Positions 47,000 to 56,059 are shown, counted from the first letter of the stretch. The stretch is 64,000 bases of DNA from Nitrosococcus halophilus Nc 4 (GCF_000024725.1 NC_013960.1:2962001-3026000); one strand, 5' to 3'. Program-made: numbers and translations. The notes: generated from the letters alone by a model not told the origin.

Positions 47000-47260
47000 A
47001 TGGATAAGGTTTGTAATTTTTGTGGTAATAAAAATTTTAGAATGAAGAAGGTTCAGTATATTTATAAACATAATGGAAAATACCTTATTGTTGATAATGT
47101 ACCTTGTGAGGAATGTGAATACTGCGGTGAACAGTATTTTGAAGCTCAATCATTAAAGAAAATTGAAGCAGATTTCAATAAGATCTATTTTTCTGGAAAA
47201 GAGCCAAAAAAGAAGATTCAAATTCCTGTAGAGGAGTTCATGGACATTGAAAGTGTCTAA
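47000..47260 (+). CDS. YgiT-type zinc-finger antitoxin-like protein
   Basis: 86 residues, 2 nt after the DUF4258 stop. CNFCGNKNF and CEECEYCGEQYFEAQSLKKIE form the MqsA-like N-terminal zinc finger (YgiT type). It lacks the C-terminal HTH of MqsA. Pairing with DUF4258 is a common toxin-antitoxin-like arrangement. AT-rich compared with its neighbours, which suggests recent arrival. Intact although its partner is frameshifted. Confidence 0.8.
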   Translation: MDKVCNFCGNKNFRMKKVQYIYKHNGKYLIVDNVPCEECEYCGEQYFEAQSLKKIEADFNKIYFSGKEPKKKIQIPVEEFMDIESV

Positions 47261-47418
47261 CACTCCATGCGCTCCTACGTGATAAAGAGCCTTATCTCCA
47301 GTCAGTAAATCAAAGAAAAACGTCACCAATAACCAGTATAGTATTTTTGCATAGGGGTGATAACAATTTTTTATCGATTTTAATTTTAGCTAAGTATTTA
47401 GCAAAAATCCGCGTAAAC

Positions 47419-47438
47419 CTCCGCCCACTCGGGCGGAG
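47419..47438. other. Hairpin at the left end of the IS200/IS605 element
   Basis: CTCCGCCC-ACTC-GGGCGGAG, a perfect 8-bp stem with a 4-nt loop, 27 bp beyond the tnpA stop. Such subterminal imperfect or perfect hairpins are bound by the Y1 transposase at IS200/IS605 ends. Confidence 0.65.
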
Positions 47439-47464
47439 ATACAAGCGGGAACTGCGAAGCAGTT

Positions 47465-47878
47465 CTAGTGCGGTGTTTTCTGTCCATTCACGTATGCCTT
47501 GAGAGTTTTAATGGTAGCTCCGCCGGCGCTGCACGCGAAATACGATCTTGACCACAGCGCGGCGCTTTTGCTTAAACGTGGGATGTGGGTGTTCAAGAAT
47601 CGTATGCGACGCGAAGAGGTGGACTTCAAGTTGTTGACCAATACGCTGATTGACAGCTTCGGAGGGTATTCCACCAGCAGGTGGACATGATCTTCCTCGC
47701 CATCGAACTCTAGGATGCGGCAGTCGAGCTTCTCGCAGGCCGAATCGAACGCTTCACGAAGCTGGCCGATCATGACACCGTCAAATACCTTTCTACGGTA
47801 TTTTGTCGTGAATACCAGATGCGCCAGCAGTCGCGTGACGCTGTGCCGTCCGCGCCTATAATCGTCATTCACACTCAC
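47465..47878 (-). CDS. tnpA: Y1 transposase TnpA (IS200/IS605)
   Basis: 137 residues. HUH motif HVH at 64-66 (EEDHVHLLVEYPP) and catalytic Tyr129 (LKAYVNGQ) are present. It starts MSVNDDYRRGRHSVTRLLAHLVFTTKYRRKVF, the typical N-terminus (first 32 residues). Cuts and joins single-stranded ends during replication. Divergent from tnpB, 56 bp apart. Confidence 0.93.
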   Translation of the reverse strand: MSVNDDYRRGRHSVTRLLAHLVFTTKYRRKVFDGVMIGQLREAFDSACEKLDCRILEFDGEEDHVHLLVEYPPKLSISVLVNNLKSTSSRRIRFLNTHIPRLSKSAALWSRSYFACSAGGATIKTLKAYVNGQKTPH

Positions 47879-47934
47879 TTGATTTTACTCACGCCATGGC
47901 TTAAATTATAGTCATTGTAGCAGCGAGCACTGAC

Positions 47935-49110
47935 ATGCTGAAAGCCACCAAGATACGCCTCTATCCAAGGGCCGAGCAGGCGGCGTTCCTGAATCGCCAG
48001 TTCGGCGCGGTTCGTTTTGCGTATAACACGGGTCTTCGCATCATATCTCACCGCTACAAGCGCCATGGGCAATCCCTGAGTGCCAAGGGCGACATCAAGA
48101 AGCTGTTGCCGGTCGCCAAGAAGTCACGCCAGTATGGCTGGCTGAAAGAGGCTGATTCTGTCGCCTTGGCTCAAGCATGCCTCCACCTCGACCAGGCGTT
48201 TCAGCGGTTCTTTGATCCCAAGCAGAAGGCTGGCTACCCGCGCTTCAAAAGCAAGCGCGGCAAGCAGTCGAGCTACCATTGCATGAGTGTGAAGGTGGGC
48301 GAGGACTGGATCAAGGTGGCTAAACTCGGACCGATCAAGGCCAAAGTCCACCGGCCTATCGACGGCAAGCTGAAAAGCATCACGCTATCTCGCACCGTTA
48401 CCGGCAAGCACTACGCCTCGCTCCTGTATGAGACGGAGCAAGTAGCCCCGCCGCCGCTGATGGATGTAGATGTGGCCAAGGTCGTCGGCCTCGATATGGG
48501 CCTCTCGCACCTGGCGATTGACTCCGCCGGGCGCAAGATCGCCAACCCGCGCTTTCTCAAGAAGGCGCAGAAGAATCTCAAGCGCAAACAACAGGGGCTG
48601 TCTCGCAAGAGCAAAGGCAGTGCCAAAGGGGCCAAGGCACGCCTACGGCTCGCCAAGGCTCACGAGCGGGTTGCCCATGCCCGCAATGACTTCCAGCACA
48701 AGCTCTCTCGGCAGATCGTTGACGATAACCAAGCGGTGGTCGTCGAGACGCTGAAAGTCAAAAACATGATGAAAAATGCCAAGCTCGCCAAGCACATCGG
48801 CGACGCATCCTGGCATGCCTTGACCGAAAAGCTGGAGTATAAGGCCAAGGAGCAGGGCAAACCTTTGGTCAAGATCGAGCCGTGGTTCCCCAGCTCCAAG
48901 ACGTGCCCTCTCTGCCAGCACAAGATGGACAGCATGGCGCTGAATGAGCGCGACTGGACGTGCCCGAGCTGCGACACGCACCACGACCGCGACATCAATG
49001 CGGCGCTGAACATCAAGCATCAAGGCATTTTGAAGTTGAAGGCGGAAGGGCTGTCCGTCTCTGCCCATCGAGGCTCGCGTAAATCCGGCATGTCACCGGT
49101 TGCTGCCTAA
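47935..49110 (+). CDS. tnpB: TnpB RNA-guided nuclease (IS605 OrfB)
   Basis: 391 residues. Starts MLKATKIRLYPRAEQAAFLNR with the WED/N-terminal helix-turn-helix part. RuvC-I is VVGLDMGLSHLAI (Asp187), RuvC-II VVVETLKVKNMM (Glu271), zinc ribbon CPLC (324-327) and CPSC (343-346), and RuvC-III HDRDINAALNIK. All catalytic residues are in place. TnpB cuts DNA guided by an omega RNA from the element's right end and helps the transposon persist. Intact, in contrast to iscB 34 kb upstream. Confidence 0.93.
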   Translation: MLKATKIRLYPRAEQAAFLNRQFGAVRFAYNTGLRIISHRYKRHGQSLSAKGDIKKLLPVAKKSRQYGWLKEADSVALAQACLHLDQAFQRFFDPKQKAGYPRFKSKRGKQSSYHCMSVKVGEDWIKVAKLGPIKAKVHRPIDGKLKSITLSRTVTGKHYASLLYETEQVAPPPLMDVDVAKVVGLDMGLSHLAIDSAGRKIANPRFLKKAQKNLKRKQQGLSRKSKGSAKGAKARLRLAKAHERVAHARNDFQHKLSRQIVDDNQAVVVETLKVKNMMKNAKLAKHIGDASWHALTEKLEYKAKEQGKPLVKIEPWFPSSKTCPLCQHKMDSMALNERDWTCPSCDTHHDRDINAALNIKHQGILKLKAEGLSVSAHRGSRKSGMSPVAA

Positions 49111-49152
49111 GAAGTGGGAAGCTCCGTCCGATAGGGCGCAGAGCAGTCACAT
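49080..49152 (+). ncRNA. Probable TnpB omega/right-end RNA scaffold
   Basis: The right end following and overlapping the tnpB stop should contain the reRNA scaffold. GCTCC-GTCC-GATA-GGGC-GCAGAGC folds as a stem, then AGTCAC ends the element; the guide would be the flanking sequence after about 49152. Inferred from the family layout; 5' limit is uncertain. Confidence 0.45.
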
Positions 49153-49466
49153 GGCTCCTCTCGGGTACCATTTATTTTCGTTTTTCCCCCAACCTGGCCA
49201 TACCTAATACGACTCAAACTATGTCCTATCGACCTGAGGTGTCCTGGCAATAGTAGACGCTCTTGTTTCAAGCAACCAACCCCCTGTTGTTTGTAGAAGT
49301 TTTGAGCAAATACAGCTGGGGCCAGGTAGCCAAGGCGCGAGTGGCGTCGTTAGCGATTATAAAAAATTTCATGGAGGGGGGTGTACGCTACTTATCAACC
49401 GGATTTTTCCAAGAAGGGAGCCGTATTTTTCGGCGGTTTCAAAATAAACGATCAAGGAGACGGTGA
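49153..49466. other. Intergenic region upstream of the BCCT gene
   Basis: About 310 bp between the IS right end and the transporter. An open frame at 49263-49466 has biased composition and no family; I do not call it. The transporter's promoter should lie here, but I see no strong consensus. Confidence 0.4.
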
Positions 49467-51173
49467 ATGCTCGAACCTGCCTCTGCCGGCCTGTTGAAGG
49501 GAATGAACCCGCGGGTGACGTTGATTTCAACCATTATCATGCTGCTGGCGCTGATGGCCGGTGCCACCTTCTCGACGGAAGCTGGGGTGGTTTTTAAGGT
49601 GGTGCGCGCTACGCTCAATCCCTTCCTGGAATGGTATTACGTGCTTCTCGTGGCTTTTCTGTTGCTGTTCATGGTTTGGATGGGCACGGGGCGATACAAG
49701 AATGTGCGGCTTGGCGGCGATGGTGAGCTGCCGGAGTTCACGTTCTTCTCTTGGATAACCATGTTGTTTGCTGCGGGCACCGGGGTCGGGATCCTTTTCT
49801 GGGCGGTCGCTCAACCCCTCCTTATGTTTCAATCCAATCCCTTTCTCGACCAGACATTGACGCCTGAAGCGGCGACAGTGGCCATGCAGATTTCCTTCTT
49901 TCATTGGGGGTTGCATGCCTGGGCGATTTTCTCCTTCATGGCCATGGTGCTGGCCTATTTTGCTTATCGCCGCAAACTGCCTCTGACGATCCGCTCGGCT
50001 TTATACCCCTTTCTCGGCCAGCGCATCGAAGGGCCTGTGGGTGATCTGGTGGATACTTTGGCGGTGTTCGGCACTGTCTTTGGAATTGCCACCACGCTCG
50101 GCCTGGGTGTGCAGCAGATGAGTACGGGTTTAGGCCGTGTCTTCGGCTTTCCGGCAACGCGGGAAGGAGAGCTTGTCATTGTCGGTGCGCTGATGTGCAT
50201 TGCCATCGCCACGCTGGTCTCGGGAGTTAGCCGGGGTATCCGTCGGCTTTCGGAAATGAACTTTTGGCTCAGCCTGGGGGTGCTCCTGTTTGTGTTGGGC
50301 TTTGGTCCGACTCAGTATCTGATCGGGGCGACAATCCAAGCGACCGGAGGATATCTTCAGAATCTGCTGCCCATGGCCTTTTATACCCATGCTAACCATA
50401 ATAGCGATTGGCAGTCGGAATGGACGGTGTTTTTTTGGGGCTGGGCGATAGCCTGGTCTCCCTTCGTCGGGATGTTCATTGCCCGGATCTCACGGGGGCG
50501 GACCCTGCGGGAGTTCGTCATGGGGGTATTGCTCGTGCCGACGACGATGACCCTAATTTGGATTGGCGTGGTCGGCGGGACGGCTCTATACCAGGAGCTC
50601 TTTGGGGCCGGGGGCGGGGTCGAAGCCGTCAACCAAGATGTTACCGTGGCCTTGTTTCATATGATCGAAGGGATGGGCCTCGGCCCCCTAAGCATTGTCC
50701 TCAGTGGGGTCATGACGCTCCTGATTGGAATCTATCTCATTACCTCGGCCAATGCCGGGACATTGGTGGTCAGCACAATTCTCGCTGGTGGCGATCCGGA
50801 GCCGCCCACCGCCCATCGCATCCTCTGGGGGGGAGTGATAACGCTATTAACCGGGATACTGCTGGTTGCCGGCGGACTGGAAACCTTGCGGTCGGCGGTT
50901 ATTGCAGCCGCCCTGCCGTTTTCGGGGGTCATCCTCGTCATGCTTGTGGGAACACTGCGCGCCCTGCGTACCGAAGTGTTTGCTCCCTTACCCGGCGTAC
51001 GCACCCAGCCTCCCGTTGAGCCTTGGGCGGAACTCAAGAATGCGGGCGAGGAAGCGCGGGGGGTGGCTCTCGACAGCGCGCTTCCGGAATATGAAAGGCG
51101 TTCCCGTCAAGATGGCATAGAGCCCGTCTCTGAAGAGACCGCCCGGAAGTCGAAGCAGGAGATGGAGCAATAA
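49467..51173 (+). CDS. BCCT-family betaine/choline/carnitine transporter
   Basis: 568 residues, about twelve membrane helices. AAGGAGA at 49453-49459 supports the ATG. GTGVGILFWAVAQPL (around 110-125) is the glycine-rich helix that binds Na+ and substrate, and WAIAWSPFVGMFIARISRGRTLREF is the BCCT signature. The last 70 residues form a hydrophilic cytoplasmic tail, as in osmosensing members. It likely imports glycine betaine or a similar solute with sodium and helps salt adaptation. Monocistronic. Confidence 0.93.
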   Translation: MLEPASAGLLKGMNPRVTLISTIIMLLALMAGATFSTEAGVVFKVVRATLNPFLEWYYVLLVAFLLLFMVWMGTGRYKNVRLGGDGELPEFTFFSWITMLFAAGTGVGILFWAVAQPLLMFQSNPFLDQTLTPEAATVAMQISFFHWGLHAWAIFSFMAMVLAYFAYRRKLPLTIRSALYPFLGQRIEGPVGDLVDTLAVFGTVFGIATTLGLGVQQMSTGLGRVFGFPATREGELVIVGALMCIAIATLVSGVSRGIRRLSEMNFWLSLGVLLFVLGFGPTQYLIGATIQATGGYLQNLLPMAFYTHANHNSDWQSEWTVFFWGWAIAWSPFVGMFIARISRGRTLREFVMGVLLVPTTMTLIWIGVVGGTALYQELFGAGGGVEAVNQDVTVALFHMIEGMGLGPLSIVLSGVMTLLIGIYLITSANAGTLVVSTILAGGDPEPPTAHRILWGGVITLLTGILLVAGGLETLRSAVIAAALPFSGVILVMLVGTLRALRTEVFAPLPGVRTQPPVEPWAELKNAGEEARGVALDSALPEYERRSRQDGIEPVSEETARKSKQEMEQ

Positions 51174-51258
51174 GCCGCTAATTCCTGGGTGCGGCTGAAT
51201 GTACATCCGCATCCGGCTTGGAATGCGACGGTGTTCTCGAATCGGAACAGGGCATTGG

Positions 51259-51942
51259 TTAACGCTGGTGGAATAGCTTCACATCGGAGCGTTTGAATAA
51301 AGGCAACAGAACCATACCAGCCACAAACCCACCGGCATGGGCGGCAAAAGCTATCCCGGCTTGATCACTGGGAGTCACTACGGATTGCAGTAGCTGGAAC
51401 AGAAACCAGATGCCTAGCATTAGCCAGGCCGGCACCCAAACGAAGAAGAGGATGAAATAGGGTACCAGCATTTTGATCTGAGCAAAGGGATGCAAAAGCA
51501 AATAGGCGCCAAGGATGCCTGAGATGGCGCCGCTGGCTCCCACCATGGGGATAGTGGAAGAAGGGGCGATAAAGATCTGTGACAGCGCCGCGGCTGCGCC
51601 GCAAAGTAGGTAAAAGACGATAAAGCGGCCGCGCCCCATGGAGTCTTCTACGTTGTTACCAAATACATGGAGGTAGAGCATATTGCCTAGCAGGTGCATG
51701 AAGCTGCCGTGCAAAAACATAGAGGTAAACAGACTGAGTACGGGAGGAATCAGCAATTGAGGGTGGCCTAGGGGGGCGTCAACCAAAGCCCGAGGGATGA
51801 CCCCAAATAGGAAAACTGAGGCTTGAAAGCCCTCCCGGGGTAGGCTTAACTGCCAGAAGAACACTAGTACGCAGGTTGCAATCAGAATCCAGTTAATAAT
51901 AGGGGGGCGTTGGACGGGATAGTTATCACTGACTGGAATCAT
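51259..51942 (-). CDS. Rhomboid-family intramembrane serine protease
   Basis: 227 residues with six to seven membrane helices. HGSFMHLLGNMLYL (78-91), catalytic Ser137 in VGASGAISGILGAY and His202 in HAGGFVAGM form the rhomboid site. Cleaves membrane proteins within the bilayer; substrate unknown. No extra domains. Convergent with the BCCT gene. Confidence 0.92.
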   Translation of the reverse strand: MIPVSDNYPVQRPPIINWILIATCVLVFFWQLSLPREGFQASVFLFGVIPRALVDAPLGHPQLLIPPVLSLFTSMFLHGSFMHLLGNMLYLHVFGNNVEDSMGRGRFIVFYLLCGAAAALSQIFIAPSSTIPMVGASGAISGILGAYLLLHPFAQIKMLVPYFILFFVWVPAWLMLGIWFLFQLLQSVVTPSDQAGIAFAAHAGGFVAGMVLLPLFKRSDVKLFHQR

Positions 51943-52136
51943 GTTTGTTTCCTTTTCTCGAACGACTATTTAGACTCTATTGTACCGGGATTGGTTGCAT
52001 ATCTTCTGTCTTTGCTTGGGGTTAGCCGTTCTTCTTAATGGCTGACCAGATCTACCCATTAGACAAATGCTTCAAGCAGTGACATTCTGAGTGGTAATCG
52101 CTACAGGTTCATAGTGGATAGAGTGAGGGGATAAAA

Positions 52137-52904
52137 ATGCCTGCTGTGAAAGTCGAACGAGTGAATTTTTCCGGTCACCAGGGGGATGAATTGGCGGCTC
52201 GATTAGATCGACCCCAGGATATTCCCCTAGGCTATGCGTTGTTTGCCCATTGTTTTACCTGTTCTAAGGACTTCTTTGCAGTAACCCGGATTAGCAATAC
52301 TTTGGCGGAGCGGGGGATAGCGGTCTTGAGATTTGATTTTACGGGATTGGGCAGTAGCGGGGGGGATTTTGCCAATACTAACTTTTCTTCCAATATTGCG
52401 GATCTGGTGCAAGCGGCTTCTTTCATGGAAGAGCACTACCAAGCCCCTCGGTTACTGATTGGGCACAGCTTAGGGGGAGCGGCGGTATTGGCTGCCGCAG
52501 AAGAAATTCCTGAAATCCTGGCCGTGGCTACGATCAGCGCCCCTAGCGATCCCGCCCATGTTAGCCACTTATTTGCCAAATCGATATCTGAGCTTGAAGA
52601 GCAGGGTGAAATTGAAGTCCAATTGGCGGGGCGTTCTTTCCGAATTCAAAAGCAATTTTTGGATGATATTGCCGAGCATAATCTGCTTCAGAAAGTCAAG
52701 TCGCTTCGGAAGGCATTGATGATTTTCCATGGACCTAAAGATACGATAGTTGGCATTGAGCATGCCCGGCATATTTTCGAGGCTGCGAAACATCCCAAGA
52801 GCTTTGTGTCGTTGGATGATGCGGATCATTTACTGTCCCGAAAAAAAGATGCCATTTTTGTCGCTAATGTATTGGCGGCCTGGGCAGAGCGGTATTTGAC
52901 TTAA
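52137..52904 (+). CDS. Alpha/beta hydrolase
   Basis: 255 residues. Nucleophile motif LLIGHSLGGAAVL, oxyanion region FAHCFTCSKDFFAV, Asp in IFHGPKDTIVGI and His in LDDADHLLSR form a complete triad. This type often stands alone or fused before an OsmC domain; no OsmC follows here. Cytoplasmic, substrate unknown. GAGGGG lies before the ATG. Its last 41 bases overlap the convergent DUF3047 gene. Confidence 0.87.
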   Translation: MPAVKVERVNFSGHQGDELAARLDRPQDIPLGYALFAHCFTCSKDFFAVTRISNTLAERGIAVLRFDFTGLGSSGGDFANTNFSSNIADLVQAASFMEEHYQAPRLLIGHSLGGAAVLAAAEEIPEILAVATISAPSDPAHVSHLFAKSISELEEQGEIEVQLAGRSFRIQKQFLDDIAEHNLLQKVKSLRKALMIFHGPKDTIVGIEHARHIFEAAKHPKSFVSLDDADHLLSRKKDAIFVANVLAAWAERYLT

Positions 52905-53625
52905 CCACGATATTGCGGAAACAGGCCCTGACTGTTTCACCCGTATCATCACTGTCGGTCATTATGGCCACGGAATGGACCGGTGGGGGATCGGCTTCAA
53001 AGGCTTGATAGTGCCACTGCAGAATATTCACTTCCTGCTGAATCCATTCTCCAGCCCGGTCATTTCCCCTTTGAAGCGCTACCATTCGGGCATGTTCAGT
53101 GTAAGGGCTGGGCACGATTTTTCCTATCTCAAGTTGATTCGCCCAAATAAAATTTAATGTTTGTCCTGGGATATCCTGGCCATAGAAGGTTTCAAATACC
53201 GCCGCCTTGGTCCGTTCCCACCAGCTTAGCCGGGCATCCCGTTCAAAATTAATGTATATCCGGGCGGCGTAATCGTCTCCTTCCTTCTTCCGTGCGTCTC
53301 CTTTTGCAAGCACACGGTCGATTTTCCATTCCCAGCTTAACAGTGGATATTCTTCCAGTGTGCCAGGGAACTCAATAGCCATTCCCGACGCTGAGTCTTC
53401 AGCCAGTGTGCAAACAGTTTGGGTTTTCTCCTCGAAGATATACTGGGTTTCTGCTGTTCGGGGGAAAGTGATTTTCTCCCATTGGGTCCATGCGGCTGCA
53501 TTCTGAAATCCAAGTTGGACATCTTCAGCCTGAACAGGAGCCATCCCTGCGGTTAGGACCCATAAACCGGCGAAAGCCGTCCTTAACAAATTCTCTTTAT
53601 TCCCAAACAATAATTCAGTAAACAT
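52864..53625 (-). CDS. DUF3047 exported protein
   Basis: 253 residues from the ATG at 53625 (MFTELLFGNKENLLRTAF), with AAAGG upstream; a longer frame to 53730 lacks a ribosome site. Signal peptide about residues 1-33 (cleavage after PVQA). The body shows LLSWEWKIDRVLAKGDARKKEGDDYAARIYINF and LNFIWANQ, DUF3047 signatures. Periplasmic, function unknown. The DNA just upstream is related to that in front of the split flavoprotein gene at 59230. Confidence 0.85.
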   Translation of the reverse strand: MFTELLFGNKENLLRTAFAGLWVLTAGMAPVQAEDVQLGFQNAAAWTQWEKITFPRTAETQYIFEEKTQTVCTLAEDSASGMAIEFPGTLEEYPLLSWEWKIDRVLAKGDARKKEGDDYAARIYINFERDARLSWWERTKAAVFETFYGQDIPGQTLNFIWANQLEIGKIVPSPYTEHARMVALQRGNDRAGEWIQQEVNILQWHYQAFEADPPPVHSVAIMTDSDDTGETVRACFRNIVVKSNTALPRPPIH

Positions 53626-53640
53626 GGTGGGTGACCTTTC

Positions 53641-53747
53641 TTGCCTTTTGTTTTTTTGTCGTTTGGGAAGGTGGATTATTACAACGTATCTGGTTTTATA
53701 GGGCAATTTTTTCGGAAAAAAGTTTTTCAATTGGTTTCATCTTTAGG
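53641..53747 (-). repeat. Upstream block shared with 59245-59340
   Basis: Starting ttgccttttg and ending ttcatctttagg, this region resembles 59245-59340 in order and orientation: matching blocks include ggattattaca, tcggaaaaaa and ttcatcttt. Each copy lies directly upstream of a minus-strand gene start. It is either a duplicated promoter or remnant of a larger duplication. Confidence 0.6.
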
Positions 53748-53899
53748 TAGGCACGGATGTAATAATGGCCGTACCGGGGCGTCAATATCACCATACTCCT
53801 TTATTAAGGCGCTATAGGATTGTTTAGAATGAACCTATATCCTACAAAATGAGATGAAATGGCTATAAATGTATTACTCAGCACAGCAGGAACAAGTGG

Positions 53900-56059
53900 A
53901 TGGGAATATTTTCAATGAAGCGCCTAGGGCTTATCGTTCTAATTTTGATTCTGGTCGGCGCCTTTTTTTACTTTGAAGGCCCTCAATACCTTGATCTCGA
54001 TGTTTTGAAAGCGCAGCAAGAGCGGCTCCAGCAGACCATTGCAGGGGCACCGGTAGTTTCAGTGACGGTATTCTTCATCGCTTATGTTTTGGTCACCGCC
54101 CTCTCCTTGCCGGGGGCCGCGGTGATGACCATTGCGGGGGGCGCCTTATTCGGCCTGCTAGCCGGTACTCTCATCGTTTCCTTCGCATCTACATTGGGAG
54201 CGACACTGGCTTTTTGGTCTTCCCGCTTTTTATTTCGAGAATCGCTTCGCCAACGGTATGACAAGACCGTCCAACGGGTAGATGAGCGGATGGTGGTCGA
54301 CGGCCCCTTTTATCTGGCTAGCCTACGGTTGGTGCCGGTCTTTCCCTTTTTTGTGATCAATATCGTCATGGGGCTGACCGGAATTCGCACTTGGACTTTT
54401 TATTGGGTGAGTCAGTTGGCCATGCTCCCCGGTACGCTCGTCTATGTGAATGCGGGGACCCAGTTGGCAGCGATCAAGAAGGTAGGTGATATTTTGTCGC
54501 TCCCGTTGCTTTTTTCCTTCTTATTGCTGGCGTTGTTTCCTCTGATTGCCAAATTCTTGCTGGCGCTTCTCCAGCGTGCCCGCCTGTATAAGCAGTTCAC
54601 TAAGCCTAAGCGCTTTGACTACAATTTGTTGGTGATCGGCGCCGGTTCGGCGGGTTTGGTCTCGGCTTATATCGGCGCCACGGTAAAAGCCAAAGTCGCC
54701 TTGATTGAGCGGGATAAGATGGGCGGCGACTGCCTCAATACCGGCTGCGTCCCCTCCAAAGCATTGATTCAATCGTCGCGGATCGCTGAGGCCATGCGTC
54801 AGGCTGACCGTTACGGCTTGCCCGTGGTGAGTCCACAGATCCCTTTTGCGCCGGTGATGGAGCGCATTCAAAAGGTGATCAAGCAAGTCGAGCCCCATGA
54901 TTCGGTGGAGCGCTATACCCGTCTGGGTGTGGATTGCATCCAAGGGGAGGCGACTCTCATTTCGCCCTGGGAAGTAGAAGTGAAAGGAGCCGAGGGTTCC
55001 ACCCGCCGGGTCACCGCCAAGGCCACTATCATCGCCACCGGCGGCCGCCCCTTTGTGCCGCCTATCGAAGGCATCGACCAAGTTGAGCCGCTGACTTCCG
55101 ATACCATTTGGCAACTGAGAAAACTTCCCCAACGGCTGCTGGTGCTAGGGGGCGGTCCTATCGGCTGCGAGTTAGCCCAGGCTTTTGCTCGGTTAGGCGC
55201 GCGGGTCACCCTAGTGGAAATGGGCGAGCAATTGCTATCCAAGGAGGATCCAGATGCCAGTGCCGAGGTTCTGAGGCATTTTGGCAAGGAAGGCATTGAA
55301 GTGAAGCTCCAGTACAAGGTCGCTCGGTTTGGAATTGAGGAGGGCGAGAAAGTGGCCTACTGCGAGCACGCCGACGGGGAGTTGGGGATTCCCTTCGATC
55401 AGGTTTTGGTGGCCGTGGGCCGCACGGCCAATACCGAGAATTTGGGCTTAGAGAACCTGGGTCTCAAAACCGGCAAAGGCGGTACTTTGCCGGTGGAGGA
55501 GGACATGAGCGTCTGTTATCCGAATCTGTTCGCCTGCGGCGATGCCGCCGGCCCTTATCAGTTTACCCATGTGGCGGCTCACCAGGCCTGGTTTGCGGCA
55601 GCCAACGCCCTGTTCGGCAACTTCAAGCGCTTTAGGGTGGATTATTCGGTGATTCCCTGGGTCACCTTTACTTCCCCTGAAGTGGGCCGGGTCGGCCTCA
55701 ATGAAACGGAGGCCAAGGAGCAAGGGGTGGAATATGAGGTGACCCGCTATGGTCTTGAGGATCTGGATAGGGCCATTGCCGAAAGCGAAGCCTACGGCTA
55801 TATCAAAGTGCTGACGCCGCCGGGCAAGGATCGCATTCTGGGCGCGACCATTGTCGGTCCCCATGGGGCTGAATTGTTGACGGAATTCATTCTTGCTATG
55901 AAGCACAAGATTGGCCTCAATAAGATTCTGGGAACTATCCATCCCTATCCCACCTGGAATGAAGCAGTCAAGTTCACAGCGGGGGAGTGGAAGAAAGCCC
56001 ATGCCCCTGAGAAGGTATTGCGCTGGCTAGAGCGCTTTCATCGCTGGCGCATTGGCTAG
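53900..56059 (+). CDS. VTT/TVP38 membrane domain fused to a flavoprotein disulfide reductase
   Basis: 719 residues. Residues 1-225 are a TVP38/TMEM64 (SNARE-associated, DedA-like) membrane domain with LPGAAVMTIAGGALFGLLAGT and SLRLVPVFPFFVINIVMGLTGI. Residues 240-719 are a mercuric-reductase-like enzyme with NLLVIGAGSAGLVSAYIGA, redox Cys278/Cys283 (GGDCLNTGCVPSKAL), the NAD site LVLGGGPIGCELAQAF and the C-terminal HPYPTWNEAVKF. Mercuric reductase's C-terminal Cys pair is absent. This fusion is known in proteobacteria; substrate unknown. Membrane-anchored with the reductase in the cytoplasm. Confidence 0.92.
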   Translation: MGIFSMKRLGLIVLILILVGAFFYFEGPQYLDLDVLKAQQERLQQTIAGAPVVSVTVFFIAYVLVTALSLPGAAVMTIAGGALFGLLAGTLIVSFASTLGATLAFWSSRFLFRESLRQRYDKTVQRVDERMVVDGPFYLASLRLVPVFPFFVINIVMGLTGIRTWTFYWVSQLAMLPGTLVYVNAGTQLAAIKKVGDILSLPLLFSFLLLALFPLIAKFLLALLQRARLYKQFTKPKRFDYNLLVIGAGSAGLVSAYIGATVKAKVALIERDKMGGDCLNTGCVPSKALIQSSRIAEAMRQADRYGLPVVSPQIPFAPVMERIQKVIKQVEPHDSVERYTRLGVDCIQGEATLISPWEVEVKGAEGSTRRVTAKATIIATGGRPFVPPIEGIDQVEPLTSDTIWQLRKLPQRLLVLGGGPIGCELAQAFARLGARVTLVEMGEQLLSKEDPDASAEVLRHFGKEGIEVKLQYKVARFGIEEGEKVAYCEHADGELGIPFDQVLVAVGRTANTENLGLENLGLKTGKGGTLPVEEDMSVCYPNLFACGDAAGPYQFTHVAAHQAWFAAANALFGNFKRFRVDYSVIPWVTFTSPEVGRVGLNETEAKEQGVEYEVTRYGLEDLDRAIAESEAYGYIKVLTPPGKDRILGATIVGPHGAELLTEFILAMKHKIGLNKILGTIHPYPTWNEAVKFTAGEWKKAHAPEKVLRWLERFHRWRIG

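Larger units (their letters stand above)
47400..49152. mobile_element. IS200/IS605-family element with divergent tnpA and tnpB
   Basis: About 1.75 kb; no terminal inverted repeats or target duplication, as the family transposes as single strand. The left-end hairpin is at 47419-47438. The right end holds GCTCCGTCCGATAGGGCGCAGAGC (49131-49144 region) then AGTCAC, the conserved right-end stem. Exact ends are estimates. Both genes are intact, so the element may be active. Confidence 0.8.

Noticed and set aside
49263-49466. 67-codon open frame before the BCCT gene
   Set aside because: No family, no ribosome site, Arg-rich end due to the AAGGAGACGG leader of the next gene.
53900-56059. Mercuric reductase (merA)
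   Set aside because: The C-terminal Cys pair and HMA domain are missing, and no merR or merT is near.
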